A stretch of 64,000 bases of DNA from Bacteroidota bacterium (GCA_026391835.1 JAPLDF010000068.1:62001-126000); one strand, 5' to 3'; positions 20,502 through 30,517 are shown, counted from the first letter of the stretch. A program made the numbers and translations. Notes: generated by a model from the letters alone, not told the origin.

Positions 20502-21680
20502 TTGGATCATTTTGTAATAAAGATTTCCCTGTTCCTGAAAATTGCGGGTATTATCCTGGTAATAATGGCTGAAGCGACCCTTGCTTCAGCCCAATTTGAG
20601 CACAAACTGGTTTCTCCGAATCTGATCCTTGAAGGTAAAGTACATTATGGTTTTATTTATGCACAACATCTTGAACTGGAATTATTTAACGCCCATTTCC
20701 CGGCATTTGAGGTCATTGTTCAGAAAATGACTTACGGAAAACATCAATGGGAACGCGATTACAACTACCCGCTCATTGGTGTTTCAATGCTCTATTCCGG
20801 ATTGGGCAACAATCCCTCATTGGGCAGTGGCTATGCCCTGATGCCATTTATCAACTTTCCCCTGTATAAAAGCAAAAAATTCACAGGGGGATTCAGGCTC
20901 GCCCTGGGGGTTGGTTTCATTTCGAAACCGTTCGACCGGATTTCGAATTACAAGAACCTGGCCATAGGGTCTCATCTGAATGCCGCGGTGAACCTGCTGT
21001 TTGAGGCACGCTACCGGATCAACTATTTCCTCACCCTCACGACTGGTATAAGTCTTCAGCATTTTTCAAACGGGTCCCTGAAACTGCCAAATTACGGAAT
21101 CAATGTCTTTATGGTTAACCTGGGAGTCGCATACCGGCCGTTCAGGGAAAACCACAACATCAACGACCGGTTCTTTGCTCCTACCCGCCCCTATTCAGCC
21201 ATTATACGAAGGTCCCTTGAAATTGACATTGGTGTCCTGGCTGGGTATAAAAACATGCAGGCCATCTACGGAAAAAACTATTGGGTTACGCATTTTTACA
21301 CAAATACATTTCTCCAGGTCAGCCCGAAAAGCAAATTCGGGATCGGTCTTGATTGCTCCTACGATCCTTCACAGATCACCACCCTTGAAATGAAAAGTAT
21401 CCCGGTTGATAACAAGTTAAGTGTCATCCGCCCGGGCATCAACGGGGCATACCAGCTGGTTATGTCACGGCTGGGATTCCTCTTTAACCTGGGCTGTTAT
21501 CTCGGAGGTAAAGAAAAAAGCAATGGCCCGCTGTATGAGAAAATATCCGTGCAATACAATTTTGCGAAAAATATTTTTGCCGCTGTAATGATAAAAGTCC
21601 ACTGGGGCAGGGCTGATTACATCGGCTGGGGCCTCGGATACAGATTTGATGTGGTATATGGTAAAAAAACAGTAAAATGA
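20502..21680 (+). CDS. PagL-like lipid A 3-O-deacylase (acyloxyacyl hydrolase family)
   Basis: Outer-membrane beta-barrel enzyme predicted to remove an ester-linked acyl chain from lipid A. A signal peptide ends near residue 30 (ATLASAQ). The barrel carries the PagL catalytic motif in LQHFSNGSLKLPNYGIN, with His187 and Ser189 as dyad candidates. At 392 residues it is about twice the size of Pseudomonas PagL; the second half (about 235-392) continues with amphipathic strands and could be a second barrel-like part, as is common in Bacteroidota members. The start is a TTG at 20502, needed to include the full signal peptide; the next in-frame ATG would cut it. The next gene overlaps by four bases (ATGA). 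Confidence 0.8.
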   Translation: MDHFVIKISLFLKIAGIILVIMAEATLASAQFEHKLVSPNLILEGKVHYGFIYAQHLELELFNAHFPAFEVIVQKMTYGKHQWERDYNYPLIGVSMLYSGLGNNPSLGSGYALMPFINFPLYKSKKFTGGFRLALGVGFISKPFDRISNYKNLAIGSHLNAAVNLLFEARYRINYFLTLTTGISLQHFSNGSLKLPNYGINVFMVNLGVAYRPFRENHNINDRFFAPTRPYSAIIRRSLEIDIGVLAGYKNMQAIYGKNYWVTHFYTNTFLQVSPKSKFGIGLDCSYDPSQITTLEMKSIPVDNKLSVIRPGINGAYQLVMSRLGFLFNLGCYLGGKEKSNGPLYEKISVQYNFAKNIFAAVMIKVHWGRADYIGWGLGYRFDVVYGKKTVK

Positions 21681-22420
21681 AACATCATATAAATTCTGTC
21701 CTGTTATTTCTATGTCTCCCCTGGATACTACTCAGTGGTTGCGGAAAAGACGGGGGTAAATGTGTTTCCTCCACAGGGACGATTGTTCGCCAGGATCGCG
21801 GGATCTCAGCGTTTGACAGCATACGGGTGCTTGACAACGTGAATGTTATCCTTTTGCAGGACTCCGTCAATCATGTAACAGCTGAAGCAGGAGAGAACAT
21901 TGTCGGGGGAATTGTTACCGAATTATCAGGAAGAGAACTGGTGCTGCGGAATACCAACAGGTGCAACTGGCTCAGAAGTTACTCCAAGCCGGTGAATGTA
22001 TATGTTTCGGTAAAGAACCTGCTGAAAATCCACTATGAATCCTCCGGGGATATCAGCTGTACCGACACGTTGCGTTCGGGCTATCTTAAAATCGACATGT
22101 GGGGAGGGTGCGGCACAATCGACCTGAACATCCATGTGGGTGACGGTTTTTTCATTCAGCATATGGGAACGGCCACCCTGGTGCTGCATGGCGTATGCAA
22201 TATCAGCAGCGTGTTTGCGGGTGATTATGGATTGCTTCAGCTCAGCGGCCTGAAGACAGGGTTCACGTTTGTGACCAACAGCGGGTCCAACAACTGTTAC
22301 GTCAATGCCAACCAATCACTGGAAGCCACAATTACCTCAATCGGCAATATATACTATTCAGGGAACCCCTGGAACATCAAATCGGAGATCACCGGCGCCG
22401 GCAGGTTAATTGCCTACTGA
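21677..22420 (+). CDS. Lipoprotein with putative auto-transporter adhesin head GIN domain (DUF2807)
   Basis: A 247-residue predicted lipoprotein: the signal peptide ends in the lipobox LLSGC with Cys at about residue 22. The mature part follows the DUF2807 pattern: FDSIRVLDNVNVILLQDS, a short right-handed beta-helix of repeated strands rich in Gly, Ser and Asn, with the signature ISGxG-like turns (SSGDISC, GCGTIDLNI, HMGTATLVLHG, GAGRLIAY). DUF2807 proteins are common surface or periplasmic proteins in Bacteroidota with no established function. It is translationally coupled by ATGA to the PagL-like gene, suggesting joint expression at the outer membrane. Confidence 0.85.
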   Translation: MKHHINSVLLFLCLPWILLSGCGKDGGKCVSSTGTIVRQDRGISAFDSIRVLDNVNVILLQDSVNHVTAEAGENIVGGIVTELSGRELVLRNTNRCNWLRSYSKPVNVYVSVKNLLKIHYESSGDISCTDTLRSGYLKIDMWGGCGTIDLNIHVGDGFFIQHMGTATLVLHGVCNISSVFAGDYGLLQLSGLKTGFTFVTNSGSNNCYVNANQSLEATITSIGNIYYSGNPWNIKSEITGAGRLIAY

Positions 22421-22432
22421 TCCTGTAACAGG

Positions 22433-23908
22433 TTAATACGCCCTGGCAAATATCACACGCTGATCAGAAGGTTTTCCCGAGTAGATGCATTTTCCTGCTT
22501 CCAGGGGATTGTCAAGGGGTATTACCCTGATCGTGGCTTTTGTCTCCTCTTTGATCTTCTCTTCTGTCTCGGCGGTTCCATCCCAGTGTGCGGATATAAA
22601 TCCACCCTTGTCATCCAATACCTGCTTGAATTCATCCCAGGTATCAACCCTGAAGGTGTTGTTCTCACGGAACGACAGTGCACGGTCGTAAAGGTTCTTC
22701 TGGATATGATCCAGAAGGTGAACAATCTTGTTTTCAATATCGGTAATCTGGAGCACCTCTTTTTCGAGGGTATCCCTGCGGGCAACTTCCACTGTTCCCT
22801 GTTCGATATCTCTCGGGCCAATTGTCAGGCGCACGGGAACACCTTTAAATTCATACTCCGAGAACTTCCACCCCGGCTTGTGTGTATCCCGGTCATCATA
22901 TTTAACCGTGATCCCACGTGCCTCCAGGGCGTTTTTAATCGGAAGGACGGTAGCGGAAATCTGCGCCAGCTGTTCTTCATTTTTAAATACAGGAACAATG
23001 GCAACCTGGATCGGCGCCAGTTTTGGAGGAAGTACCAGCCCGTGGTCATCCGAATGCGACATGATCAGGGCACCCATCAGCCGTGTGGAGACACCCCAGG
23101 AGGTGGCCCAGACATAGTCAAGCTGATTTTCACGGTTCAGGTATTTTACATCAAATGCTTTGGCAAAATTCTGGCCCAGAAAATGGGATGTGCCAGCCTG
23201 GAGGGCCTTTCCATCCTGCATCAACGCTTCAATGGCATACGTTTCAATTGCCCCTGCAAACCGTTCGGCCGGCGACTTTGTCCCTTTGATCACAGGAATA
23301 GCCATCCAGTTTTCAGCAAAATCAGCATATACATTCAGCATGGTTTCAGCTTCCTGTACAGCCTCTTCCCGGGTTGCATGTGCCGTATGTCCTTCCTGCC
23401 ATAAAAACTCCGTAGTGCGCAGAAACAGGCGTGTCCGCATCTCCCAGCGAACTACGTTGGCCCACTGGTTGATCAGAATCGGGAGGTCGCGGTATGATTT
23501 GATCCAGTTCCGGTAGGTAGCCCAGATGATTGTTTCAGAGGTCGGCCGTACAATCAACTCTTCCTCGAGCCTGGCATCTTCATCCACAACTATTCCTTTG
23601 CCATCGGGAGAGTTCTTTAACCGGTAATGGGTCACAACAGCGCACTCTTTGGCAAACCCTTCCACATGGTTCGCCTCTTTGCTGAAAAAGGATTTTGGAA
23701 TAAATATCGGGAAATAGGCATTCGAATGCCCCGTGTCTTTGAATTTCTTGTCAAGTATTGCCTGGATCCGCTCCCAGATGGCATAACCATAAGGTTTGAT
23801 GACCATGCATCCACGTACTGCTGAGTTTTCAGCCAGATCGGCTTTGATAACCAGATCGTTGTACCACTGGGAATAATTTTCTGCCCTCGAAGGAAAATCT
23901 TTAGCCAT
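22433..23908 (-). CDS. proS: Prolyl-tRNA synthetase (short archaeal/eukaryotic-type)
   Basis: Class II aminoacyl-tRNA synthetase that charges tRNA-Pro in the cytosol. The 491-residue length and the motifs mark the eukaryote/archaea-like form that lacks the INS editing domain, as usual in Bacteroidota: motif 1 region [13 protein letters not shown], motif 2 [20 protein letters not shown], then [18 protein letters not shown] and motif 3 [20 protein letters not shown]. The anticodon-binding domain follows ([10 protein letters not shown]), and the C terminus ends FARAY, the terminal Tyr conserved in this subgroup. It is a single gene, converging with the DUF2807 lipoprotein gene. Confidence 0.97.
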   Translation of the reverse strand: MAKDFPSRAENYSQWYNDLVIKADLAENSAVRGCMVIKPYGYAIWERIQAILDKKFKDTGHSNAYFPIFIPKSFFSKEANHVEGFAKECAVVTHYRLKNSPDGKGIVVDEDARLEEELIVRPTSETIIWATYRNWIKSYRDLPILINQWANVVRWEMRTRLFLRTTEFLWQEGHTAHATREEAVQEAETMLNVYADFAENWMAIPVIKGTKSPAERFAGAIETYAIEALMQDGKALQAGTSHFLGQNFAKAFDVKYLNRENQLDYVWATSWGVSTRLMGALIMSHSDDHGLVLPPKLAPIQVAIVPVFKNEEQLAQISATVLPIKNALEARGITVKYDDRDTHKPGWKFSEYEFKGVPVRLTIGPRDIEQGTVEVARRDTLEKEVLQITDIENKIVHLLDHIQKNLYDRALSFRENNTFRVDTWDEFKQVLDDKGGFISAHWDGTAETEEKIKEETKATIRVIPLDNPLEAGKCIYSGKPSDQRVIFARAY

Positions 23909-23960
23909 TTTAAAAGTTTGGTATGGGATTTGTTAATTTGTGACTTGCATTTGTTCATGG

Positions 23961-23968
23961 CAAAAATA
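23961..23968 (-). promoter_or_regulatory. Candidate -7 box for proS
   Basis: Minus-strand TATTTTTG fits TAnnTTTG, 52 bases before the proS ATG. Confidence 0.4.
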
Positions 23969-24029
23969 CGAAATTATCCTGACCCTGCAGATGCAAACCA
24001 TACATGACTTATTTAAAAGAGAACGCCTT

Positions 24030-25403
24030 ATGAAAAAATCAGCCTGGATTATCGTGATGATCGCACTGGCAATCAGCGCATGCACTTCCCAGAAGCAAGC
24101 AACCTCCTATGTAAATGATGATGTTTACAGCTCTCCCCGTCATCAGCAAGTGGCTGTCACCCCGTCTCCTTCAGCCAGCCAGGGTGCTACGGTGATTACC
24201 TCTCCCGACAATGCAAAGGTTCAAAAACCAGCTTCTTCGACACTTGAGGATGATTACAACGACTACTCTTACTCAAGCCGCATCAACCGCTTCAGCAACA
24301 AGGACACAACGGTGGGATATTTTGATGAATCAAATTCAGGTTACGCTTCCGGCGGAAACCAGGGCAGCAATGAGCCGAACGTCAATGTATACCTCGGAAC
24401 CGGCATCGGCTACGGTGGCTATTACGGATCATCCTTTTCGGTTGGCATGGGATGGGGTTATCCCTATTCAAACTGGGGATGGGATTATGGCTGGGGTTAC
24501 CCGTACTATGGAGGTTATTATGGCTGGGGGTATCCCTATTACGGAGGATATTATTCCTGGTATAACCCATGGTATTCACCCTGTTGTTATTGCTACGGAT
24601 ACAATGACTATTATACGCCCTACTACGCTGACAACTATTATTATGGCGCCAGGAGACCTACCTACAGTTCAACCGGACGTACCTCAGCCCCCTTTTTACG
24701 GAACACCGGTACTTCGGCCTACAATACATTCAGCCGCACCACGAATAACAGGAATCCTTTACCTAGAACAACATCTCAAACTGCCCGCACCACACCTGTA
24801 AACCAGGAACAATACAGGTACACCCGGCCCACCAGTGACAGGCAAACAGGGTACCAGAGAAGTACGCAGCAGAGAACGGGCCAGGGACAGAACCAGACTT
24901 CCCGTCAGCAGCCTGCTCCAAGATATACCAGGCCGGAAAATGTAAATCCTTCACAGCGTTCGGAACCGGTTCAAAGTTACTCTTCCCCGGTTTACAGGCA
25001 ACCGAAATCGAGCCAGGAGTATCTTGCACCCCGGTCGCAAAACCCCGGAACCACCCGGACAGCAAATCAAAACCCTGAAGTCAGAAGTGGATCAGGTTCG
25101 TCCAACAGTGCAACACGGCAGACTGTATCACCAGGCAGCAACAGAACCAACAGCACCCCGTCGAGAACTGGTTCGTCCGGGTACACCACCCCGGTTCGCA
25201 CCAACACCAACTCTGCAACCCCCGCCCGAACAGGCAACAGCGGTTCTTATTCAACACCCGCCAGGTCGGGCAACAGCGGTTCCTATACACCACCCACGAA
25301 CACAAACAGCGGCGGGAACTATTCTGCTCCATCAAGGTCAGGCGGAAACAGCGGCTCATCACCTGCAGGCAGCGGAAGCAGCGGCAGCGGCAGGCGCAGG
25401 TAA
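24030..25403 (+). CDS. Low-complexity Gly/Tyr/Trp-rich lipoprotein
   Basis: No family recognised with confidence. The start at ATG 24030 (457 residues) is chosen because it opens a lipoprotein signal peptide with lipobox ISAC (Cys at about residue 17); the open frame extends 90 bases upstream without signal character. Three regions follow. Residues about 18-115 are polar and Ser/Asn/Asp-rich. About 118-205 are extremely Gly/Tyr/Trp-rich, with the unit GWGYPYYGGYY repeated. About 210-457 are disordered, rich in Thr, Arg, Ser, Gln and Pro, with repeated segments of the form TPARTGNSGSYSTPA near the end. Similar YG-rich lipoproteins occur next to outer-membrane proteins in Bacteroidota. The next gene, a FadL-like porin, starts 29 bases downstream, suggesting co-transcription. 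Confidence 0.75.
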   Translation: MKKSAWIIVMIALAISACTSQKQATSYVNDDVYSSPRHQQVAVTPSPSASQGATVITSPDNAKVQKPASSTLEDDYNDYSYSSRINRFSNKDTTVGYFDESNSGYASGGNQGSNEPNVNVYLGTGIGYGGYYGSSFSVGMGWGYPYSNWGWDYGWGYPYYGGYYGWGYPYYGGYYSWYNPWYSPCCYCYGYNDYYTPYYADNYYYGARRPTYSSTGRTSAPFLRNTGTSAYNTFSRTTNNRNPLPRTTSQTARTTPVNQEQYRYTRPTSDRQTGYQRSTQQRTGQGQNQTSRQQPAPRYTRPENVNPSQRSEPVQSYSSPVYRQPKSSQEYLAPRSQNPGTTRTANQNPEVRSGSGSSNSATRQTVSPGSNRTNSTPSRTGSSGYTTPVRTNTNSATPARTGNSGSYSTPARSGNSGSYTPPTNTNSGGNYSAPSRSGGNSGSSPAGSGSSGSGRRR

Positions 25404-25432
25404 TTTGTTTCCAATTTAACACTTAGACTACC

Positions 25433-26923
25433 ATGAAAAAAGCGTCCATCATCATCCTGATAATTACCTTGTCATCCTCCTTCATGTTTTCCCAGACTGC
25501 CGAAGATGCATTGCGTTTTTCGCGTGTTTTTTACAGCGGTACAGCCAGGTTTAACGGATTAAGCGGAGCATTTGGCGCTGTTGGCGCCGACTTTTCCACC
25601 ATGGCCACAAATCCTGCAGGGATCGGGTTATACACCGGTTCGGAAACGACTTTTACCCTTGCCCCCACTGTCGGCTATTCAACTGCCGATTACAATATGT
25701 CAACTGCCACCGATTACCGTGTCAATGTTGGTGTCGGGAATTTCGGAGTAATCTTCAACATCAACCCATATCAAAAAACAAAAACAGGGACATTAAAAAG
25801 CATCAATTTTGGTATCGGTGTTAACCGGCAGAACGATTTCAACAACCGCGTGGTCATCAACGGGGTAAACACCAGGAACTCCATGATGCAAAGCTATGCG
25901 AACACCCTGAATGGCATCCGGATACAACCTGCTTATGTACAGGATAGTTTCCCCTTTGATATCGGGCTTGCATTCAGGACCGACGGGACCGGACTCGTAT
26001 ATTACAATTCAGACTCAAACAAATACTACTGTGATGCCGCATATGGAGGAGTTCTCCAGAATAAACGCATCAATACTTCCGGTTCGATGAATGAAGTCGA
26101 CTTTTCGGTCGGAGCCAACTTTTCGGATAAGCTGTTTGTTGGATTTACCTTCGGAATACCAACCATCAACTACTACGAAAACAGCGTTTATACCGAAACC
26201 AGGACGAAAGATACCATTCCGAATTTCATATCACTCAGCTACCGGTATGATCTTCATACCCGCGGCACCGGGATCAATTTTAAACTGGGTGCCATCTACA
26301 AGCCTGCCGACTGGTTCAGAATCGGGGCAAGCATCCACACACCAACCTGGTATCCCTCCATGAGGGATCAGTGGTCGAGCAGCATGCAATCGACATTTAC
26401 CAACTCCAGCTGGAACGGTACCCAATACTCTCCGCTGGGTGATTTTGACTACCAGTTGACCACTCCGTTTCGTGCAATGGGCGGCCTGGCATTTATCATC
26501 GGGCAGTATGGACTGATCAGCGCCGATTATGAATATGTCAACTATTCACAGGCACGCTTTCATGCATCATATGAAAGTTATTCAAGTGTGAACGAGCAAA
26601 TTAAATACAGTTACAAATCCTGGGGAAACATCCGTGTCGGGACCGAATGGAGGATAGCCGACTTTCGGATAAGGGGAGGTTTCGGATACTTCAGCAACCC
26701 ATCAACCGTAGTCAACCCATATACGGGTAAGACCAACAACAGTGAGCGTTTCCAGGCATCGGGCGGACTTGGCTACAGGACGAAACATTTTTTCGCCGAC
26801 GTCACATATGTATGGTCAAAGATGAACCAGGATTATTACCTGTATGATGCAAGCATGGTGAACCCGGCAACCATCAGTTACTATACCAGCACTGTTTCCA
26901 CCACGATCGGTTTCAGGTTTTAG
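25433..26923 (+). CDS. OmpP1/FadL family outer-membrane protein
   Basis: Predicted 14-stranded outer-membrane barrel for hydrophobic substrate uptake. After a signal peptide (about residues 1-20) the N terminus AEDALRFSRVFYSGTARFNG is followed by LSGAFGAVGADFSTMATNPAGIGLYTGSE; the NPAG box is the hallmark of this family in Bacteroidota. The remainder alternates aromatic-rich amphipathic strands and ends in a Phe (STTIGFRF), the usual C-terminal barrel signature. The stop overlaps the end of the convergent TPR gene by 11 bases, with no terminator space. Confidence 0.88.
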   Translation: MKKASIIILIITLSSSFMFSQTAEDALRFSRVFYSGTARFNGLSGAFGAVGADFSTMATNPAGIGLYTGSETTFTLAPTVGYSTADYNMSTATDYRVNVGVGNFGVIFNINPYQKTKTGTLKSINFGIGVNRQNDFNNRVVINGVNTRNSMMQSYANTLNGIRIQPAYVQDSFPFDIGLAFRTDGTGLVYYNSDSNKYYCDAAYGGVLQNKRINTSGSMNEVDFSVGANFSDKLFVGFTFGIPTINYYENSVYTETRTKDTIPNFISLSYRYDLHTRGTGINFKLGAIYKPADWFRIGASIHTPTWYPSMRDQWSSSMQSTFTNSSWNGTQYSPLGDFDYQLTTPFRAMGGLAFIIGQYGLISADYEYVNYSQARFHASYESYSSVNEQIKYSYKSWGNIRVGTEWRIADFRIRGGFGYFSNPSTVVNPYTGKTNNSERFQASGGLGYRTKHFFADVTYVWSKMNQDYYLYDASMVNPATISYYTSTVSTTIGFRF

Positions 26924-28466
26924 ACTGTCTTACCATTTTAAGCCTGTTCAAACCAGCCTTTGCCTTTTGGTGAAGGCTGGTTTTGTATTCAGGCGATTTG
27001 ATAGAAAGGCAAAGACGATATGCACTGTCGGCTTTGCCCCATGCACCCTTGTTTTCGTATAGCAAACCCATCTGGTAGGCAGCGCTTGCAGCATAATAGT
27101 ATGGTTCTGTTTTGCCACGAATCACTGTTTGCTGATAGTTCTCAATCGCCCTGGGCACATTGCCTGTTTCATGGTAAATCCGGCCAAGCCTGTAGGTGTA
27201 CTCAACCAGGTCACGTTTTGATTTAACGGCTGTTTTGACAGAATTGTTGAGCAATTCATTCATCGAAAGGTTGTAATACCCGCCATCAAACAACAACCGG
27301 GCACGCAGCAAAACAATGTTCGGCGCAATGCCTTTTAAGGCTTCCGAGCCTGCCTGTTTGTCCTCGTCAACAGCAGATGCACCCTTTGCCGCTGCCAGGC
27401 GGATCATCCGGTTATATGTGGCTGAATCTCCACGCAACAACCCGATCCACGCCAATTTCTGGAATGCCGAACGGATATAGTTCTGTCCCCTGAAATTGGC
27501 AATAAAACGGTCAAAACAGGCGGAGGCACTATAATCCAGCTTGTTAAGCTTCGCCATTCCTTCGAGGTAATCAAGATAATAAAAATTGAATGTTTGCGGC
27601 GCAGGTGCCCGCTGCTGAAGGATTGCCAGCGCTTCATCATTGTAACCGTTTTTCATCAGGATGGTCACCCTGGCAAAAACCAGCAAGGGACTTTTCCATT
27701 GGGGATCATCGGGTTGAGCGTTGTTAAACAGTTCGAGGACCTGTAAAGCATCCTTCTTGTTTTTTTGGAGGTTCAGGGCCAGGAATGCAAGGAAAAAAGT
27801 CGCCTGCGGCTGATACATCCGGGTAATTTTATCGGGGCCGTCGTATTCCGCCACCTGCCGGATCTCGCTTAATCCAAGTTCCATCGATCCGCTTAGCCCG
27901 GCCATGGTGCTTATCCACCTGTAGTTGTCGGGGACCAGGCTAACCATGACATGCACCACCCCCAATCCAATTTTATTGATAAGAAACGTGGGATACCTGG
28001 TTTCGTTGGCTGAAAACAGGGCAGAAGCCTTGCGGATTTCAAAGGCTGCGGCCGTATAGTCCCCGAATTTTATCCGTGCCAGCGCCCATTGCAGGTGAAC
28101 CTCTCCCAGGCAAAAATTGTAATAGGGGGAGTCATCCCTGCCAGTTTCAAGGGCCGACACCCTTGCACTTTTATTGTCTTTTAACTGGTCATAAACTTTA
28201 TGTTCTTCACCAATGATCAGTGTTAAAAAATCGATATAGTTATCAAGGTACAACGGGAGCAGGTTCCCTGGTTCCGTCTTTTTTTCGGCCAGGATCAGGG
28301 TTCGGGCTTCTGAAAACCGTAATTCCAGGATGGCTTTGTAAGCCAGCTGGCAATTCGCATCAAAGGTGTATTGCGACCGGGTGGATGGTATAAAAAGCAG
28401 AAAGGCACCCGCGACCAGGAGAAACCTGGCCCATGGTGCCTTCCATGGTGTGACAGTTATAAGCAT
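26913..28466 (-). CDS. Secreted tetratricopeptide-repeat protein
   Basis: A 517-residue protein with an N-terminal signal peptide or anchor (FLLVAGAFLLFIPSTRSQ), then helix pairs throughout. Clear TPR units lie near the C terminus (about residues 425-500): VEYTYRLGRIYHETGNVPRAI, then YYAASAAYQMGLLYENKGAWG. Earlier helices (YYNFCLGEVHLQWALARI) are more diverged. It is probably periplasmic, perhaps a scaffold; no specific function is recognised. The ATG at 28466 overlaps the previous stop by one base (TGATG), so it is coupled to the zinc-ribbon gene, although the two products are expected in different compartments. A TTG one codon upstream is possible. Confidence 0.8.
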   Translation of the reverse strand: MLITVTPWKAPWARFLLVAGAFLLFIPSTRSQYTFDANCQLAYKAILELRFSEARTLILAEKKTEPGNLLPLYLDNYIDFLTLIIGEEHKVYDQLKDNKSARVSALETGRDDSPYYNFCLGEVHLQWALARIKFGDYTAAAFEIRKASALFSANETRYPTFLINKIGLGVVHVMVSLVPDNYRWISTMAGLSGSMELGLSEIRQVAEYDGPDKITRMYQPQATFFLAFLALNLQKNKKDALQVLELFNNAQPDDPQWKSPLLVFARVTILMKNGYNDEALAILQQRAPAPQTFNFYYLDYLEGMAKLNKLDYSASACFDRFIANFRGQNYIRSAFQKLAWIGLLRGDSATYNRMIRLAAAKGASAVDEDKQAGSEALKGIAPNIVLLRARLLFDGGYYNLSMNELLNNSVKTAVKSKRDLVEYTYRLGRIYHETGNVPRAIENYQQTVIRGKTEPYYYAASAAYQMGLLYENKGAWGKADSAYRLCLSIKSPEYKTSLHQKAKAGLNRLKMVRQSKT

Positions 28467-29383
28467 CAATGCATGGCGTTCACGATCCCGTCGTCAACCA
28501 GGATCCGGCCACAGTATTCGCAAACAATGATTTTCTTATGCATCCTGATATCCAGCTGGTGTTGCGGGGGTATTTTGTTGAAACAACCACCGCAGGCATC
28601 CCGTTCAATCTGAACCACGGCAAGCCCGTTGCGGGCATTTTTCCGGATTCTTGAATAAGCTGTCAGCAGCCGCTCCTCGATGAATTGCTTGTTGTTTTCG
28701 GAGTTGATGATCAGGTCGTTTTCCTCCTTTTCCGTCTCGGCAATGATATCATCCAATTCATTGCGTTTGATTTCGAGGTCATTTTTACGATCCTGCAGCA
28801 ATTTCTGATACCGGTCGATCTCCTCCTTTTTAAGTTCGAGGGTTGCCTGGAACTCCTTGGCTCGTTTTTCAGACAATTGAATTTCAAGATTCTGGTATTC
28901 AATCTCCTTGGTCAGTGAGTCGTACTCGCGGTTGTTGCGGACGTTCATCTGCTGGTCTTCATATTTTTTAATCAGCGCGAGGGCATCTTTCACCGATGTT
29001 TTCTTTTCTGCAATGGACTTCTCCATTACCAGGGTTTCCTGGATATGGTTGTCAACCCGTGTCTCCAGTCCTGCGATTTCATCTTCAAGGTCCTGCACTT
29101 CCAAAGGCAGTTCACCCCGGATAATCCGGATTTTATCCACCTGAGAATCAACTTGCTGCAAACTATATAGCGCGATCAACTTTTTTTCGATGGTAATTTC
29201 TCCCTTGTCATCCGCACCCTCTGGTTTGGCCTTCGGAGCAACCTTTGCCACTACAGTTTCTTCGATCACCTCTTCCGTTTTTTCATCCACCGGACTTGCC
29301 GCAACAGCCTCTTTTACAGGTTGTTTGGTGGCTAATTTTGATGGCTTGGAGGTAGCGATTGGCTTGCTTGTTGTTTTTGCCAT
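28466..29383 (-). CDS. Coiled-coil protein with C-terminal C4 zinc ribbon (CT398/CdsZ-like)
   Basis: A 305-residue cytosolic protein. The first ~70 residues are Lys/Ala/Pro/Glu-rich and low complexity, an extension beyond the usual ~240-residue family length. Residues about 75-250 form a long coiled coil with the family pattern (LQQVDSQVDKIRIIRGELP). The C terminus carries the zinc ribbon: CGGC at about residue 269, then CEYCGR about 25 residues later. Chlamydial and related members have been linked to flagellar or type III secretion components and sigma-54, but in Bacteroidota, which usually lack these, the role is unknown. It sits between nif3 and a TPR gene in one strand-consistent run, 11 bases after the Nif3 stop. 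Confidence 0.88.
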   Translation of the reverse strand: MAKTTSKPIATSKPSKLATKQPVKEAVAASPVDEKTEEVIEETVVAKVAPKAKPEGADDKGEITIEKKLIALYSLQQVDSQVDKIRIIRGELPLEVQDLEDEIAGLETRVDNHIQETLVMEKSIAEKKTSVKDALALIKKYEDQQMNVRNNREYDSLTKEIEYQNLEIQLSEKRAKEFQATLELKKEEIDRYQKLLQDRKNDLEIKRNELDDIIAETEKEENDLIINSENNKQFIEERLLTAYSRIRKNARNGLAVVQIERDACGGCFNKIPPQHQLDIRMHKKIIVCEYCGRILVDDGIVNAMH

Positions 29384-29393
29384 AAACTCTTTT

Positions 29394-30488
29394 TTAAAAA
29401 TAATGAACAGGATTGGTATTTACTTCTGAAATAAGGAATGCAAAGTTAGGAAATTTTTCTATAAGCACAGCATGAAGCCATTCTTTTACCCATTTCTCAC
29501 TTTCATAATGGCCAATATCAGCAAGTAACATATTGTTCTCCATCCCAAAAAAGTCGTGATACTTCAAATCAGCTGTGAGGTAGGCATCTGCTTTTGAGCT
29601 GATGGCCTCCCTGATCAGAAAACTGCCTGAACCTGTGCACAATGCTACACGCCTGACCGGTTTTAAACGAAAAGAGGAATGCCTGATCACCGGGATGTCA
29701 AGGGCCAGCCTGATGCGTTCCAGGAATCCGGCTTCATCGCAGGGCTCATCAAGTTCGCCGATCAACCCGGCACCGGCATCCGGCCGGGTATTGTGCAGCG
29801 GATAAAGGTCATAGGCCACTTCTTCATATGGATGCACAGCCATCAATGCTGCAAGAATTTTGCTTTCATGGTACCGGGGAACGATTACCTCGACCCGCGT
29901 TTCAAGTTCCACATGGAGCATGTTTTTTTCACCGACGAAAGGATTGGCCTGGTCAGAAGCGCGGAAAGTGCCCTTGCCGTGCATGTTGTAACTGCAGCAA
30001 TCATAGTTGCCGATATGACCGGCGCCGGCATCAAAAAGGGCCTGCCTGACCTTGCCGGCATGGTCGGCCGGGCAAAAGACAGCCAGTTTGGACAACATCC
30101 CTGCTTTTGGGCTCAGTATCCGGTACTTTGATATTCCGATTTTTGAAAGCACCAGCGCGTTGAGCCCGTGAAGTGTATTGTCAAGGTTGGTATGGATGGC
30201 GTAGATGGCAATGTCGTGTTTGATTGCCATGGTAATGATCGCCGTCTCAGGCTGACCGGGTGTGAGTTTTTTCAATCCCCTGAAAATGAAGGGATGGTGG
30301 GAAATCACGAGGTCACATTGATTTTTGATGGCCTCGGTCATAACTTCACAGGTGAGATCAAGACACAGCAATGCTTTATGAAATTCACCACCCGGGTCAC
30401 CCAGTAGCAATCCGCAATTGTCATACTCTTCCTGCAATGCCAGCGGGGAGATAGATTCGAGGCATGAGGCTATTTCAGCAATTTTCAT
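29394..30488 (-). CDS. Nif3-like dinuclear metal centre protein (GTP cyclohydrolase I type 2/DUF34 family)
   Basis: A 364-residue member of the NIF3/DUF34 family, hexameric di-metal proteins of uncertain function with reported GTP cyclohydrolase-like or metal-chaperone activity. Metal ligands are visible: VISHHPFIFRGLK (paired His), YAIHTNLDN, and near the C terminus ADIGHYESEK. A PII/CutA-like insert domain occupies about residues 130-235 (LAVFCPADHAGKVRQALFDA, then HPYEEVAYDLYPL), as in the longer family members. I start at ATG 30488, whose product begins MKIAEIASCLESISP, like other members; the ATG at 30512 lies inside the promoter box. Confidence 0.93.
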   Translation of the reverse strand: MKIAEIASCLESISPLALQEEYDNCGLLLGDPGGEFHKALLCLDLTCEVMTEAIKNQCDLVISHHPFIFRGLKKLTPGQPETAIITMAIKHDIAIYAIHTNLDNTLHGLNALVLSKIGISKYRILSPKAGMLSKLAVFCPADHAGKVRQALFDAGAGHIGNYDCCSYNMHGKGTFRASDQANPFVGEKNMLHVELETRVEVIVPRYHESKILAALMAVHPYEEVAYDLYPLHNTRPDAGAGLIGELDEPCDEAGFLERIRLALDIPVIRHSSFRLKPVRRVALCTGSGSFLIREAISSKADAYLTADLKYHDFFGMENNMLLADIGHYESEKWVKEWLHAVLIEKFPNFAFLISEVNTNPVHYF

Positions 30489-30509
30489 GGGTGTGCATTT
30501 TTCAAAAAT

Positions 30510-30517
30510 CAAAGGTA
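30510..30517 (-). promoter_or_regulatory. Candidate -7 box for the nif3 gene cluster
   Basis: Minus-strand TACCTTTG matches TAnnTTTG, 21 bases before the chosen ATG; a TTG lies 17 bases upstream (30535-30537), slightly closer than ideal. Confidence 0.5.
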
